DNA of 64,000 bases, from assembly GCA_003254925.1 (NCBI GenBank), contig QANZ01032061.1, forward strand, positions 62,001-126,000. The letters run 5' to 3'. The position numbers and the translations under genes were made by a program. The notes below the pieces were generated by a model that had not been told where the DNA came from, ran no database searches, and was given only the letters and a program-made list of their open reading frames with translations. This DNA comes from Chamaecrista fasciculata (Eukaryota; Streptophyta; Magnoliopsida; Fabales; Fabaceae). Below are positions 1 to 11,651 of the stretch, one piece after another; position 1 is the first letter of the stretch; every line of letters starts with the position of its first letter.

Positions 1-1
1 T

Positions 2-1387
2 TCCTCCGAAGCTAGCGCCGTCGCTCTCGCTTCTCGGTTTCTTCTCGCCGACACGCAAGAATCTCAAATGATCAAAGACCTCGCTTCTTGCGACATCTTT
101 GCCGGAGATTGGGTTCCCGACGATAATGCCCGACCCGTTTATGAACCCGGGTCATGCCCCTATCTGGACGATTCATTCAACTGCTTCAAGAACCGACGAC
201 CCGATTCGGATTATCTCAAGTATCGGTGGAAGCCTCGTGGGTGTCAGATTCCGAGGTCCTATCCTAATTGATTTAACTTATCACTCAATTAATTAACTCT
301 GCATTCTTACCTTTAATTTTTCTTAATTTGTTTGTTTGATATATCTTGATCGATTGGATATATATAGGTTTGATGGGTTGAAAATGCTGAGGTTGTTAAG
401 AGGGAAGAGGGTGGTGTTCGTTGGGGACTCGTTGAACAGGAACATGTGGGAGTCTCTAGTGTGTGCATTGAGGGAATCTCTCAAGGATAAGACCAAAATC
501 TCTCAAGTGTCTGGCCGAAGAGACTTCAGGACACAAGGCTTTCACTCTTTCAGATTCAGAGTACGTTAATTAATTAATTAAATTGTGAGTTAATTAAAGA
601 CTTGATGCATAAGCTTAACACAATTTTGATGTGATTCATGTGGAATAGGAGTATGGATGTTCTATCGACTTCATAAAATCGCCATTTCTTGTTCAAGAAT
701 GGAAGAATTCTACTTTGAGGCTTGACATGATGCAAGCATCCAAGTCTCATTACCATGATGCGGATATAATCATATTCAACACAGGCCACTGGTGGAATCA
801 CCACAAGACCAGCAACGGGTAATTAATTAATTAAATGAGTAGGATTGATTAATGAATTATTGTACGTTCCCCTTAATAATTATACTTGTTGCAGAAGAAA
901 TTATTTCCAAGAAGGAAAGCATGTATACGAGAAGCTAGAAGTGAGTGAAGCACTAAGCAAAGCACTAAAGACGTGGGGTGAATGGGTTGACTCGAAAGTT
1001 GACAGCAGGCGAACGAGGGTGTTGTTCAGTGGATTTTCGGCTTCTCACTACAGAGGAGGGCAGTGGAACTCAGGAGGGAAATGTGATGGGGAGAGAGAAC
1101 CAATAAGGAAGGAGAGGTACCTAGGAGGATATCCATGGACGATGAGGATAGTAGAGAGAGTGATAAGAGAGATGAAGACGCCAGTGTTGTACCTCAACAT
1201 TACAAGAATGACTGACTTCAGAAAAGATGGCCATCCCTCTATATACAGGGCACATAGTCCTATGCACCACGTCGTCCAAGACTGCAGCCATTGGTGCCTT
1301 CCTGGCATTCCTGACTCATGGAATCACCTTCTCTACTCCATTCTTCTTCTTCCTCACAACACTGCTACTTCTGCTGCTTCCACTTAG
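2..1387 (+). CDS. Trichome birefringence-like (TBL) polysaccharide O-acetyltransferase, 5' part missing
   Basis: This is the C-terminal part of a TBL/PC-esterase family protein; members O-acetylate xylan, mannan or pectin in the Golgi lumen. The reading frame is open from base 2, so the start and the membrane anchor lie outside the window. Exons inferred from GT-AG sites are 2-255, 368-560, 649-818 and 895-1387, and they join in frame. The TBL domain begins with [12 protein letters not shown] and a cysteine-rich stretch ([11 protein letters not shown], then [13 protein letters not shown]). The GDS catalytic motif follows in [12 protein letters not shown]. The DxxH motif near the C-terminus is [15 protein letters not shown], which supplies the catalytic Asp and His. 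Cysteine spacing and the final W-N-x-L look normal. I cannot tell which TBL subgroup it belongs to, so substrate is unassigned. Nothing in the visible part looks broken. Confidence 0.93.
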
Positions 1388-1763
1388 ATACAATACACTA
1401 CTTACTCACTGCTTCTCTCTATTTTCTAAATTGAATTACGTAATTAGATCAAATGCAAACTAAAAGCGTGTGGGCCCCCCTTGCTTGTATAGCACATTAG
1501 GCATATTCGTGGATGAGGAATCAGATTTGCCAAAAAACTCTTGATTGTTTAATTTATCCGGAAGTTTGGTTCATTCCGCGCCGCCACCATTCTTTATTCT
1601 GTTATATTAAAGTGTTTTCTGCCAATTGGCAATGGCAGCTAAATATTAATTTTATAAACATACAACAAAAATGAGCATGACATTTTGTTCTAGTCGTTTG
1701 TGTTATTTTATATAAAGGATTGAACAACCTAATCCTCAACCTCAAGTCTTCGCCTCCATCTCC
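1388..1763. other. Intergenic spacer and PRISE promoter region
   Basis: This spacer of about 375 bp lies between the TBL stop and the next ATG, with both genes on the + strand. It is AT-rich. A TATA-like sequence (TTTTATATAAAGG, about 1708-1720) sits roughly 45 bp before the start codon and is the likely core promoter of the PRISE gene. I see no other gene. Confidence 0.5.
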
Positions 1764-3927
1764 ATGGAGCTCCAAACCACACCCAAGTCAGTGGCACTAA
1801 TCATGGGCGTAACCGGCATGGCCGGCTTCAGCCTAGCCGAAGCCCTGAGCCGCGCTGACTGTCTCGGCGGCCCATGGAGAGTCTACGGCGCGGCTCGCCG
1901 CCCCCTCCCAGCTTGGTTCCCTCCAACACTCCTCCACCACTTCCTCGCCTTCGACGCGCTTGACGCCGACGACACACGCGCCACCCTGTCTCCTTTCTCC
2001 GGCGAGATCACCCACGTGTTCTGGGTTACCTTACAATTCCAAAAAGATGAAGAATCCAACGTCACCACTAACCGAACTATGTTAGCCAACGTCCTTAATG
2101 TTCTCAAATCCTTGCCTTCCTCTCCTCTCAGCCACGTCACCCTCCAAACTGGCACCAAGCACTACATGGGCCCCATCAACGACCCGACCCGATCATCCGA
2201 ACTCGTTCCGCACGACCCGCCTTTTCACGAGTCCATGCCCCGACTCCCTTACCCGAACTTCTACTACGCGCTTGAGGATTTCGTGGCATCCTACGCGCCC
2301 TCCGTCACCTACTCTGTACATCGTTCCTCCATCATCATCGGCGCCTCTTCTAGAAGCGCGCTCAACGGGCTTCTTATGATGGCGGTTTATGCCGCCGTGT
2401 GCCGGCACCAAGGCCTGCCGTTTCGGTACTGTCGATTTAGTAATATTATAATAATATGATAAGCTTATATTGCAAATAATAAACTCATTAATTTTTTAGT
2501 AAAATACATTTTGGTACCCTTTACTTTTACAGTATTCTACTTTAGTACATTTTCGTTTAAATATCTTTAAAACAGTCTTTAAAAACACAAAAATGCTAAT
2601 TTCTGTTAATTTTCTAACGGAATTAAAGTTGAAGATACCAAAGTATTAACGGAGAATACCATAGGCTATCAAAATGTTACTTTTTAAATCACAAGGTACC
2701 AAAGTAAAATCTAGTCAAACCATAGGATACCAAAGTGTAATTTACTCTTAATTGTTTGGATTACTAAATTATTAAAAAATAAAAAATGCAAGTACTTCTT
2801 GCCCTTTCTAATTGGAAAATCCTTAGGTAAAGTTCTTTATATCTTTACTATAAGGTTCATTCGATTATAAGCTTAATTTATATTCTTTCTCTTCTATGAT
2901 TGGTCATACAAAAATATGTGTTTAATATTATCTATCTAGCATGATTAGTCATGCATAAAATTTTTGTTACGTGTCAAATGTTAATTGGAAACCTTATAGC
3001 AAATATATAAGGAATCTTAACTAAGTCTTGCCCTTTCTAATTTTATCTTCAATATTTATCTATTAACAATTTTATCACCAAAATTTTATATTTTGATATT
3101 TTTATTTGTACTTCAAATTTAATCATATATTAACAATAAATTTTACTTATTAAATAATATATAGTGTAATTTGATAAAAAAAAAGTATAAATCTTAACTT
3201 TAATAGGAAAACACAATAGAATTTGTTATTAATTCATTAAAAAAATAATTAAAATATAAAATTTAGTATAAAATTATTAACAAATAAATACTGTGAGCAA
3301 AATTAAAAATGATATAAATTTTTTTAAAAAAAAAATTTCCAATAAAAATAACTAATTTAACGGTAAAATATTTTTAAAATAAATTTAATCATAAAAAAGA
3401 GAGCAAATATGATTAACTAAGAATATATCTAAGATGCCACAATATAATTGAACAGGTACGCTGGGAGTAGGTACACATGGGAGCATTTCTGTGACATGAC
3501 GGACGCAGGGGTGCTAGCGGAGCAACATGTGTGGGCTGCAGTCACGGATAAGGCCAAGAACGAAGCGTTTAATTGCACGAACGGTGACGTGTTTATGTGG
3601 AAGACGATGTGGAAGTTGGTGGCGGAGGAGTTTAAGGTTGAGTTCGTGGAGTACGATGAGGAAGAGAATGACAAGTTCGACATACAAGAGATGATGAGTA
3701 AGAAAAGTGAGGTTTGGGATGAGATAGTGGAGAAACATGGGCTTTACAATACCAAACTGGAGGAGTTAATTTTCTATCCTGCTTTTACAGCGGTCACCAA
3801 TTTCACGTTTCAGCATGTGTCGAGCATGAATAAGAGTAAAGAATATGGGTTCATGGGATATGCCGATAGCTGCAAAAGCGTTAGGAAATGGGTGGCTAGG
3901 CTTAGGCAAATGAAAATCATACCTTGA
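1764..3927 (+). CDS. PRISE-type enoate reductase (progesterone 5-beta-reductase / iridoid synthase-like, VEP1 family)
   Basis: Two exons, 1764-2425 and 3456-3927, splice inside the Arg codon of LPFRYAGSRYTWEH and give 377 aa, close to the family's usual 380-390. The product is a short-chain dehydrogenase-like NADPH enzyme that reduces activated C=C bonds of enones; steroid and iridoid substrates are known for relatives. The dinucleotide-binding loop GVTGMAG lies at residues 15-21. The family catalytic Lys is in TGTKHYMG (K132) and the Tyr in NFYYALED (Y167/Y168). The ATG at 1764 fits because the Rossmann beta strand follows directly. Exon 1 is much more GC-rich than its surroundings. The 1.03-kb intron holds an inverted repeat. 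A decayed second copy of this gene lies about 6 kb downstream. The true substrate is not deducible from sequence. Confidence 0.93.
2497..2753. repeat. Inverted-repeat (foldback/MITE-like) element in the PRISE intron
   Basis: The left end (agtaaaatacattttggtac) and the reverse complement of the right end (agtaaattacactttggtat) agree at roughly 70-80% over about 50 bp. The short body carries repeated GGTACC and CCAAAGTA words, as in plant non-autonomous foldback elements. I could not define a target duplication. It is silent inside the intron and probably old. Confidence 0.5.
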
Positions 3928-5140
3928 TTCAGCTTCAAAATTCATTTCAATTTTAACCAAGAGAGCCTAGCCATTGAACTGATTAAATCGAGCAATTTGC
4001 AAGAGCATATATATCCTCAATAGTCAATTCTGCTCATTATATTGTCTCTATTATATATATTCCGTGCATGTGGCTAGCTAGTTGTCTCGCATTCAAATCC
4101 TTCCAAATAAAACACACAATAATTCAGTATCTCTATGTGGCCCATCTTTTTTGTCATCATCTTCTTGTTTTTTTTTTTTTNNNNNNNNNNNNNNNNNNNN
4201 NNNNNNNNNNNNNNNNTTCTTTTTTTTTTTTTTTGGCCAACAAGTCATCATCTTCTTGTTAAATGTTAACTTCGCCTACCTGGGAAGCATCATGCGTGCT
4301 ACGCTTTCAGTGTAGACGTTGAACCACCTTCCAATTTTATGCTATGTATTACCTTCCTTTTATGGAGTCCTTTCTTCTTCTTCTTCTTTTTTCTTTTATC
4401 TTATTTTCTGTTTTGAGGAAGCTTCCCGACCACTTGATTGATTCACTACTTCTTCGATGAAATCAAATTTGTTATGATGTGTTACAATTTTTTGGTCCTC
4501 AAACATTTTTATATTTTATTTTAATCTTTAAACTTTTTGAGTTACTAATGAAATGTAAATTTATAGCTAATTATTTTTTAATCTTATTATCAATTTACTA
4601 ATTTATATATATATATATACTATAATATACGTGTTAATAGTGTTTTTGTTGGTCAAAATTAATTTTATTATAAAAAGAAAAAAATAATTTAAAAAGTTGA
4701 GTAACTTCTTACTACTTTGATAAAAAAAAAGTTTCGCACAACTTCATATAAAAAAATTATTATTAAAATTTTATAATATTAAAAAAATCTTTCAAATCAA
4801 ATATATAACTCATAGATATACAACAAAATTTACTATATACCCTTCCTTTTGTCCTTTCTTTTATCCTATTTTCTATTTTAAGGGAGCTTTCGGACCAGTT
4901 GATTACTTGATTCACTTCTTCAATAATGAAATACTTTTATGAAATCATGCTTTGAAGTTTACGAGGTGGTAAAATATTTGGTTAACATATATTTCATTTT
5001 GGTCCTTGAACAATATAGTAAACTTTATTTTAACCTTCAAACTTTTTCAATTCTTCTAACATTGTTTCAAAATATAATTTTGTTTGATTTCTCTTTTGTA
5101 TATATCATATTAAAGGAGTTAGCCAAAATAAAAAAAAATT
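3928..5140. repeat. 3' flank of PRISE with internal duplication, paralogous to 11652-12850
   Basis: There is no gene here. Blocks 3910-4140 and 4255-4500 align with 11652-11880 and 12585-12830, including the last codons of PRISE and a conserved word near 4310 and 12640 (gtgtagacgttgaaccacct). A block beginning near 4395 (ttattttctgttttgaggaag) recurs near 4860 and again near 12710, so the flank was also duplicated locally with a spacing of about 460 bp. Confidence 0.7.
4181..4216. other. Assembly gap (36 N) in a poly-T tract
   Basis: The gap is flanked by T runs. The word gtcatcatcttcttgtt occurs on both sides of the gap region, so a short insertion or duplication has occurred here relative to the paralogous flank near 11940. 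Confidence 0.95.
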
Positions 5141-5144
5141 GAGT

Positions 5145-5640
5145 GACAAACTAAAAATCAAATGATAATAGGCCCTGACTAAAACCCAACATGCGGCCCA
5201 ACAAACGTATAAGTAGGTCCAAAGGAGAGTTCTCTCTCTCATGGTGCCTTCATCCATCAAGGCGCCAACAATAACAATAGTCTGCCAAATATAAGGAAGC
5301 AAAAGATCAGGAAAATCATCATTAGGCATAAAACTCACATTTGATACCAGAGCAAATAACGCTAAATAGCCTTGATTGGAAGGTGGAAATCTGTACTGGG
5401 TAAGACGCCCGCTTCTTAAAAAGCTCCCTTTGTCATAGTATAAAATAAGTCATCCCTTACATAAGAAGGTACATTATTAATTTCACTATTAGCTCACTAC
5501 TCATTAATCATATACTATATATCTAACTTTAGCATTCGAGGTGAATTATATAGTCACTCCCTGTTGTTCATTATAGATAATCTACTCGAAAAATTATCTC
5601 ATTTGAACTAGGTAATGTCTCAACATGCCAAAATCTGATT
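5145..5640 (+). mobile_element. Old, diverged LTR fossil, same family as the LTR at 11056-11651
   Basis: Order and sequence match the younger LTR downstream. The shared word AATGATAATAGGCC stands near the left end, the block cgaggtgaat...gttcatt lies in the middle, and gaactaggtaatg stands near the right end. It is clearly more degraded and lacks an identifiable internal region, so it reads as an old solo or truncated LTR in + orientation. Confidence 0.55.
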
Positions 5641-6487
5641 CATTATCATCAAATATAAACTTAAATTGATTTATCATTGTTTTCACTAACTTCATACCAA
5701 TAAGAATGTTGAGACTGAGACTAGAATTTGTTATCATTGAATACATTTAATTTGCAATTTATATTCGGAAACGAAAGAAAATAAGATAAAAGATGAACCT
5801 TGAATGTGTTTGTGTTCTTGAATCCTAACTATTATATGACTGCAAAATCAGGGAAAATGGCCGAAAGTGAAACTCATTGTAACTATTTTTCTCACTTTAT
5901 GTCCATTCATTCGACATCAATATATGGTTTTTTTTTTTTGGCAAATCAATATATGACATTTAGTATTAACACATGTACATTTTTTTTTTAAAAAAAAGCA
6001 AACACATGCACACACATGTACATTTAGTGCTAAGTGCTAACACATGTATATTTCTATACCACCATTTTAATTTAAGTAATGAATAAAGACTTCAAAGACT
6101 AATTAATTGATATTTATAACTATTTAAAGATTACATAATATATTTTTATTATTCAAAATCATTATAAGTATGAAAGTTGAAGGAATACAAAATACTCTTG
6201 ACAAAATCATTATTATTAATATAACTTACTTTATTTTATTTTATAAAAAAAATTGTTTGATCAGTATAAAATTTATTATATTTAAACATCTATCTAGCTA
6301 TATATGTGTTATGTTGTGTTTATTTTATGTCTTTGTATTTTTTTGTAACGTACTCTATTTCAATTTACGAAAAAAATAAAAATATTGAATTATTAATTTT
6401 AATTGTGTGTATATAATATTTATATTTTATATATAATAAAAATAATTAATATTTATTATTTATTGCATCATCTAGTTCATTTGCCAA

Positions 6488-6672
6488 CAAAGGTTGGCCC
6501 AGTTGGTAAGGAGTCAACTCATAACCTACAAGGTCGTGAGTTCGAATCCCGCTGCCGATGTGAGGACCTTGTTGGTAGGCGATCTGTAAGTGCCTCTATA
6601 AGCGCTCATAGAGCCTTGAGGCATGCCTTGGCCTTGGTGAGCCCCCGGGGTCCAACTCACCTAAACTTTTTA
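6488..6672 (+). mobile_element. tRNA-derived SINE, copy 1
   Basis: The head resembles a tRNA gene: an A-box-like TGGCCCAGTTGG at 6495-6506 and a B-box GAGTTCGAATCCC at 6538-6550, the internal RNA polymerase III promoter of plant SINEs. A non-tRNA body follows to about 6670. A second copy on the - strand at about 36793-36952 matches over the first 115 bp or so, which shows this is a dispersed repeat and not a tRNA gene. I could not settle a target duplication. Confidence 0.75.
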
Positions 6673-7024
6673 TAAAAGATACGTACCAATTGGCCAGCGA
6701 CAAACCCTTAAATGGAGCTAAGATCCGTGGATGATTAGTCCTTAGCCCATCGAGCTGGGGATATCTAGGGTAACCAAAAAATTAGATTGTGTAGAAGAAA
6801 TAAACATCAGAACAATTATTTTCTTTGCCAAAGACGAATGAATAGCTTTGGCTGAATAAAAATTGGTTAAATAATCTATGATATGCCATTTAATTTTTCA
6901 ATTTTCTTTAAATTACCATTACAAATTACTTATTTATCGACTCAAGATTACAGTGTAGGCTGTATAGCCAATTACTTCAAAGGTAGTTCTATAAAAAGAA
7001 AGACGGTTGCAAGAGGAAAAACGC

Positions 7025-7191
7025 TTTTTTTTTTAAGATAATGTTATGGGTTTCCTTCCTCAGCCTATCTGTATAACAGTCTAAGCGAAAACTAATTACA
7101 TTCGGACTACAGAGACGAAAAGAGTCGTGCCCTCCTAATAGAGATTCAACCTGAATCCTCTCACCTCCACTACACCAAACAATTGTTAGTC
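7025..7191 (-). mobile_element. SINE-like element with probable target-site duplication
   Basis: Read on the - strand, it begins with a tRNA-like head (TGGTGTAGTGG, then GGTTGAATCTC resembling a B box) and ends in a run of about ten A. The flanks gaggaaaaacgc (7013-7024) and gaggaaaagtgc (7192-7203) match at 10 of 12 bases, as expected for an aged retroposition duplication. It is a different family from the SINE at 6488. Confidence 0.6.
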
Positions 7192-7203
7192 GAGGAAAAG
7201 TGC

Positions 7204-8079
7204 TTCTAGCTATTGGATTTCTACCTTTTTTCTTTTTTCGAAAAAGAAAGTGGAGATCCAACGGCCTTACTTCAAATGCTTTTCTGATCAAGATAATTTA
7301 TTTTCTCTCATGTCACTTATCAAGTGAGAAGCTTTCACTTGCTATTTTATGATGTCCTAACTCCTAAACAGTTTTCTGACCCAAAAAAAATCCTAAACAC
7401 TTTCAAAGATATTCAACTTCATACATTTTATTAAATAAAGATAAAATGGTTATTTGTACCCCAAACAAGAAAGATCAAATGGTTATGGCTATAATATAAG
7501 TTTTAAACGTTTAAAAACACAATTTATTACGTCACTGTGAGTTGTATGTCAACAGTTCATTGTTTCATTGTTTAATTAATCCTACAGAGTTTTATTCTAT
7601 TTCTTTTTTTAAATTGTCAAGATTTGTGTAAAATAATATTTTAGTATGTGTGGGTGATGTATATATATTAAAGTAATATAATCATATAGAAATTCAAGTT
7701 TTTGTGAGGTCCGTCATGTTATATTAATTAACATCGTATTTGCTTTCTTTCTTTTTGTTTAGTTCAGAGTTTAAATATTTCCTACGGAAAATAACATTGT
7801 ATTCAATTTTAATTTCAAGCCAAGAATTCAGGCCCACGTGATTTGCTGAAAATTGACAAAAGTTGAAGTAGAAAATAATATTTTTTCTCGTTTCACAGAG
7901 CTTGCTTTGATTGAGAATTAAGAAAGACTCACTCTTGCTCTGGTCTTCTCTTGTGTGCAAATCCGTGGTGGTCCACCTCAAGAGTGAAGTCTCACTACAT
8001 CTCACTATCACTCCTAGAATCTGACAATATGATCATTGATCTGACAATATGATCATTGATCACTGATCACTTCAATTCC
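7204..8079. other. AT-rich spacer, 5' flank of the PRISE pseudogene
   Basis: No gene is seen. The stretch 7740-7830 resembles 13290-13400 (both contain ttctttctttttgtttagttcagag), so this 5' flank is itself duplicated. At 8020-8059 a 20-bp word beginning ctgacaatatgatc stands twice in perfect tandem. Confidence 0.55.
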
Positions 8080-8292
8080 CTGCATCTCCATGGAACTCTA
8101 ATCATGAGCGTCACCGAAGACTGTCTCGGCGCCACCCTCTCCCCTGTCTCCGACGAGATCACCCACGTGTTCTGGCTCACCTTCCAATTCCAAAAACACG
8201 TCACCATGCACTACACGCGCCCTCCGTGCACCGCTCCTCCATCATCATCGGCGCATCTACTAGAAGCAGAACCAACGGGCTTCTTATGATGG
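8080..8292 (+). pseudogene. PRISE pseudogene, remnant of exon 1
   Basis: The stretch runs from ctccatggaactc, equivalent to the start region of the intact gene, to ttcttatgatgg. Parts of exon 1 are very similar to the upstream gene: the block with EITHVFW and FQFQK, and the block covering SSIIIGAS...NGLLM. Most sequence between these blocks is deleted, including the GxxGxxG loop and the catalytic Lys/Tyr segment, so no working enzyme can be encoded. The rest of the copy is missing until 11652, where the sequence resumes at the last codons and the 3' flank. Confidence 0.85.
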
Positions 8293-8690
8293 TGTTAGAA
8301 ATATAGTATAGGCTTTGATAGTGTGATCACTATCCTTAAAGAAATTAAGCCCCCACTATACAATTGCTGCTGGGTTTATATGGCAGATTTCCTCCAGGAT
8401 TTTACAAAGCCTGATATTATAGTCAGCAAAACTACAATATCTTATGAACACAATTTTGTGAAAGAAAAGTTGAAGATGAGATCTCTTGATTGATTTTCTG
8501 TTTGGGAGAAGAGATGCTATTTATAGAGGAAAAACTGAAGATGTACAAACTTTCAGATTCCTACAATCATATCTTTTCATGTCCAATCTTAATGGTTTGT
8601 CATAACTTGTCATGATTCAATATTCATGACTTTTTAATAAACAGTTACGACCATCCATATATGAAGAGTTATGACCCTTCATATATGAAC
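8293..8690 (-). mobile_element. LTR fossil, copia-like, inserted in the PRISE pseudogene
   Basis: On the - strand there is a TATA box (TATAAATAGC) about 190-200 bp before the terminus TTTCTAACA at 8293, matching a typical short LTR. The outer end is indistinct near 8643-8690. No matching second LTR is visible, so it is a solo or truncated copy that looks broken. It abuts the exon-1 remnant exactly at 8292/8293. Confidence 0.55.
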
Positions 8691-10390
8691 CCTTTTCTCA
8701 ACCCTTCGACGGTAGGGCGCGCGCGCTTCTTCGTCACCGCCTCCCCATCCTTGGCTGCAGCAGCAGTTTCCTTCCCCCTGATGGGATTGGTGGGGGGACG
8801 CGGAGCCGCCGAGGGCTCACGGATAGTAAGACTCCCTAGCTTCCCGGGAGCAGAAGCAGATTGCTTCTTAGAGGTGGCCACCACCTTCTCTTTCCCTTTA
8901 TCCCCGCGAGGACGTTTGGATCCGATGACATCAGCCAAGGAAGCCTCCATCACTAAAACATGCAAAGCAAAGGGTTAAAAAATATCACAAGGAAAGGGAG
9001 TATCATGCAAAAATGAAGAGAAACATACAACGCTTAGGGTCAAAAAGGTCCGTGGTGATCAACCGCAACGCTGCTAGGCGTTCGTTAACGGTTAGATCCC
9101 TCCAGTTGCATTCAAAAGGCCCAAGGCGAGGCCTCCTCCACGATAAGGGGAACATGGCGCGCTCGTCTGACGCACGAACCCAGAAAGGCCGTTCAGACCC
9201 GGACTCCTTAATAAAGACAAATTTGTACTGCCACTCTGGGGTTGCTGACAGCGTGATTTAGAATCTGGGGGCATCCTGGGCGTCTGTAGTAGGAGATGAA
9301 GCAGTTGTCCACCCAGCGTGGATAGAAGAAGTAGAGAAACAGTCGAGCGGTCGCGACGACGCCATCCCTCTTGCACTTGACGACGAAGCCTAGGAGGATG
9401 CGCCAACCGTTGGCACTAATTTGTATAGGAAAGATGTTCATGATGGCCAGAAGGTCCGTGACCGCCGAGTTGAAGGGCATCTCAATGTCACAACCTTTAA
9501 GAGCGTGCTCGCAAATTAGGAAACCCCTTCCGTCAGTATAAAACATATCAGGCGCGTCCTTCAAATGACTTACCGTAGAAATCTTGCAACCCGAAGATTG
9601 ACGACGGGGCGAGGACGCCATCAGCTCTTGGTTGAGATACTTGAGATAGTCCACGCCAAAGAGCCAGGTGTAGTATCCTTTCACAGTGTCGTTCGTCAGG
9701 TCCAAATGCCCTTTCTGGACCTTCTCGTTGGGTCTTTGACGACGCCAGTCGACTACGGGACGCGCATTCCTCATAACTTCGGCCCTATCAGGGCCGCATG
9801 GAGTTGTCTCAGCACCCTTAACCCAGGGAACATTGGCCAACTTTTTGTTTTGGCAAAGGAACCACTCTGGGTGAGCCTGGAAATCAACTTCCTCACCATA
9901 GATTGTTTGCTGAGGGTTACCATCCCCTATGGACGCCCAAATAGGAACAATCGCACCGCCCGAGACCTCGGGTGTAGAAGATTCCACGTTCGGGGATAAC
10001 ATCTCGCGAATTTTTGTCGATGTAGACGAGGAGGAAGCAGCAGTCATCTGGTCAAACTCTCCCATAACATGGGACGAGGACGCCACAGAATCATCATCCC
10101 TCCTTTCCATGGGAGAAGCGAACCTTGTCGGCACTGATGGTTCGGGAATAGAGTTCTGAGGCGTTGACGTTCCGGGCGCTCTCTCGTTGTTCCCAGCAGC
10201 TGTGGAAACATGACTATTATAACCCATTTTACGGAGAACTCACCTCCATTCACCAGCAAAAAAGGGGGCAGAACGCCCTCAGAAGAGGTTGTGGTTGATC
10301 ACCAGACTCAGACCAAAATTCAAAAGAGGAAAAGGAAGATGAAGAGGAAGGAGAAGGGTTAGAAAACTTACTTGCATCAAAATCCATGTT
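8660..10390 (-). mobile_element. Fossil gag-like region of a plant LTR element (putative gypsy-type transposon domain)
   Basis: The longest open stretch, on the - strand at 9208-10227, contains the conserved plant retroelement segment with MPFNSAVTDLL and NGWRILLGFVVKCK, known from gag-only or gypsy-type plant elements. A neighbouring open stretch at 8669-8965 is rich in Lys, Ser and Pro, like the downstream part of such proteins. A short leader exon with a GTAAGT donor near 10380 is consistent with splicing seen in this group. No protease, reverse transcriptase or integrase region is present. It is incomplete and looks broken, with several interruptions. It is much richer in G+C than the surrounding DNA. 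Confidence 0.65.
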
Positions 10391-11055
10391 GTTGGTGAAT
10401 CAAATGGCAATTCCAGAGGAGAATGCTTGAAAAGGTTGAAGAACACTGCGAAGAACGCGAAGAACACAATGAGTTGTATTCAAACGAAACCCAGAAATCA
10501 AACAAGAAAAAGCAAGAGGCAATGAGAATCACTCACCGGACAACGACGAGCGCGATTGATAGAGCAGAGCGAGCGATGGCAGGACGCTGTATGGCTGCGC
10601 AAGGAGGCAGTTCCGGCGAGTTGGAGCTCGTGTGTGCAGAGAGAACAGGGATGAAGGAGGAAGAGCTTGGAGTTGGAAATGGCGAAGTGAGGGGGAGAAA
10701 GTGGTTTGGCGGTTTTTGAAAAACTGCACGGAAACCGAGACGGCTCATTAAATGCGCCCCTCGGTCTACGTTTTGCCATCATGGCGAGGGTTAAGCCAAT
10801 CACGCAGCGACACGTGGCCACGAAGCGCAGACGCGCAGAACTAAAGTGACGCGAAACGTCAGTGGAGAAGTTGAACGAACAAGGGTTGGTAGCGCCTGCC
10901 CCGTAAACACCATAACATGTTGGGTCACCACCATCTATACTCGTGAACGCCGAAAACTCTAGGCGTCAGCGTCAGATGGGCAACAAAGGAAATAGTCAGT
11001 GTCGAGAACGCCCTCGACGGGGACTCCACTGATGGGGACAGAGCTTCACTCATTT
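10391..11055. mobile_element. Untranslated or internal remainder of the gag-like LTR fossil
   Basis: This moderately GC-rich stretch continues from the gag-like region without a gene of its own. It lies between the leader exon and the LTR at 11056 and is probably the element's leader region. The boundary words do not show a clear primer-binding site or polypurine tract. Confidence 0.4.
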
Positions 11056-11651
11056 TGTTGGGACTAATGATAATAGGCCTAATAATTGAGAGGCCCAAAA
11101 GGAAGAGCATGCCCTTGATCCAGCAGGATCCAAGCCAACCAGTGGGATCGCATGGGCGTGAACGCCCCAACACCTCGTCATCAGGTGTGGACGCCCACAA
11201 TCAAGAAGATCGTGGACGCCCACACATCAACGAATACGGAAACATTCCCCAAATCAGTCAAGGATCAATCAAGGATCAATCAGGATCCACTCGGAGATCC
11301 TTTCCTCAATAACGCCTTGGCCATTAAGACACCTTTCGCAGAAAAGAAAATTACGTGGAAGTCAAGGATCACAATCAGATCAGCCAAGATCACAATCAAG
11401 CATCCAGGCATTTATGGCAAGATCACGCCAGATTGCCCTCAACCAGTATAAAAGGTTAGCCCTTCACACTGGAAAAAGGTACGCACTCTGACTAATCTAT
11501 TGAGATTATTGTACACAACCCTTTACTAACTTAAGCATCGAAGGTGAATCGCAGGGCCACCCCTGTGTGTTCATTGACTTGCAGGCGACTTCCGACCCAG
11601 AGTTGCCTCACCGAACCAGGTAATGACCCCCGGTCAGAACCAGGTTCATCA
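11056..11651 (+). mobile_element. LTR fossil of 596 bp with TATA box
   Basis: The unit starts TGTTGGGACTAATG and ends GGTTCATCA (TG...CA). It has a TATA box (AGTATAAAAGG) near 11446 and a U5-like tail containing cttaagcatcgaaggtgaat, typical of plant gypsy-type LTRs read on +. It joins PRISE 3' sequence directly at 11652. The adjacent gag-like region reads on the opposite strand, so this LTR and that gag may not be parts of the same insertion. No 5-bp target duplication is visible. Confidence 0.65.

Noticed and set aside
1048-1308. 86-codon open frame on - within the TBL gene
   Set aside because: It is a shadow of the + strand TBL exon, which has clear catalytic motifs.
6490-6560. Possible tRNA gene because of A-box and B-box like sequence
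   Set aside because: The sequence does not fold into a full cloverleaf with an acceptor stem, and a related copy with a longer body exists at 36.8 kb; a SINE explains it better.
8669-8965. Separate host gene for a basic Lys/Pro-rich protein on -
   Set aside because: It lies within the gag-like fossil in the same orientation and composition as that element's downstream part, so I treat it as part of the fossil.
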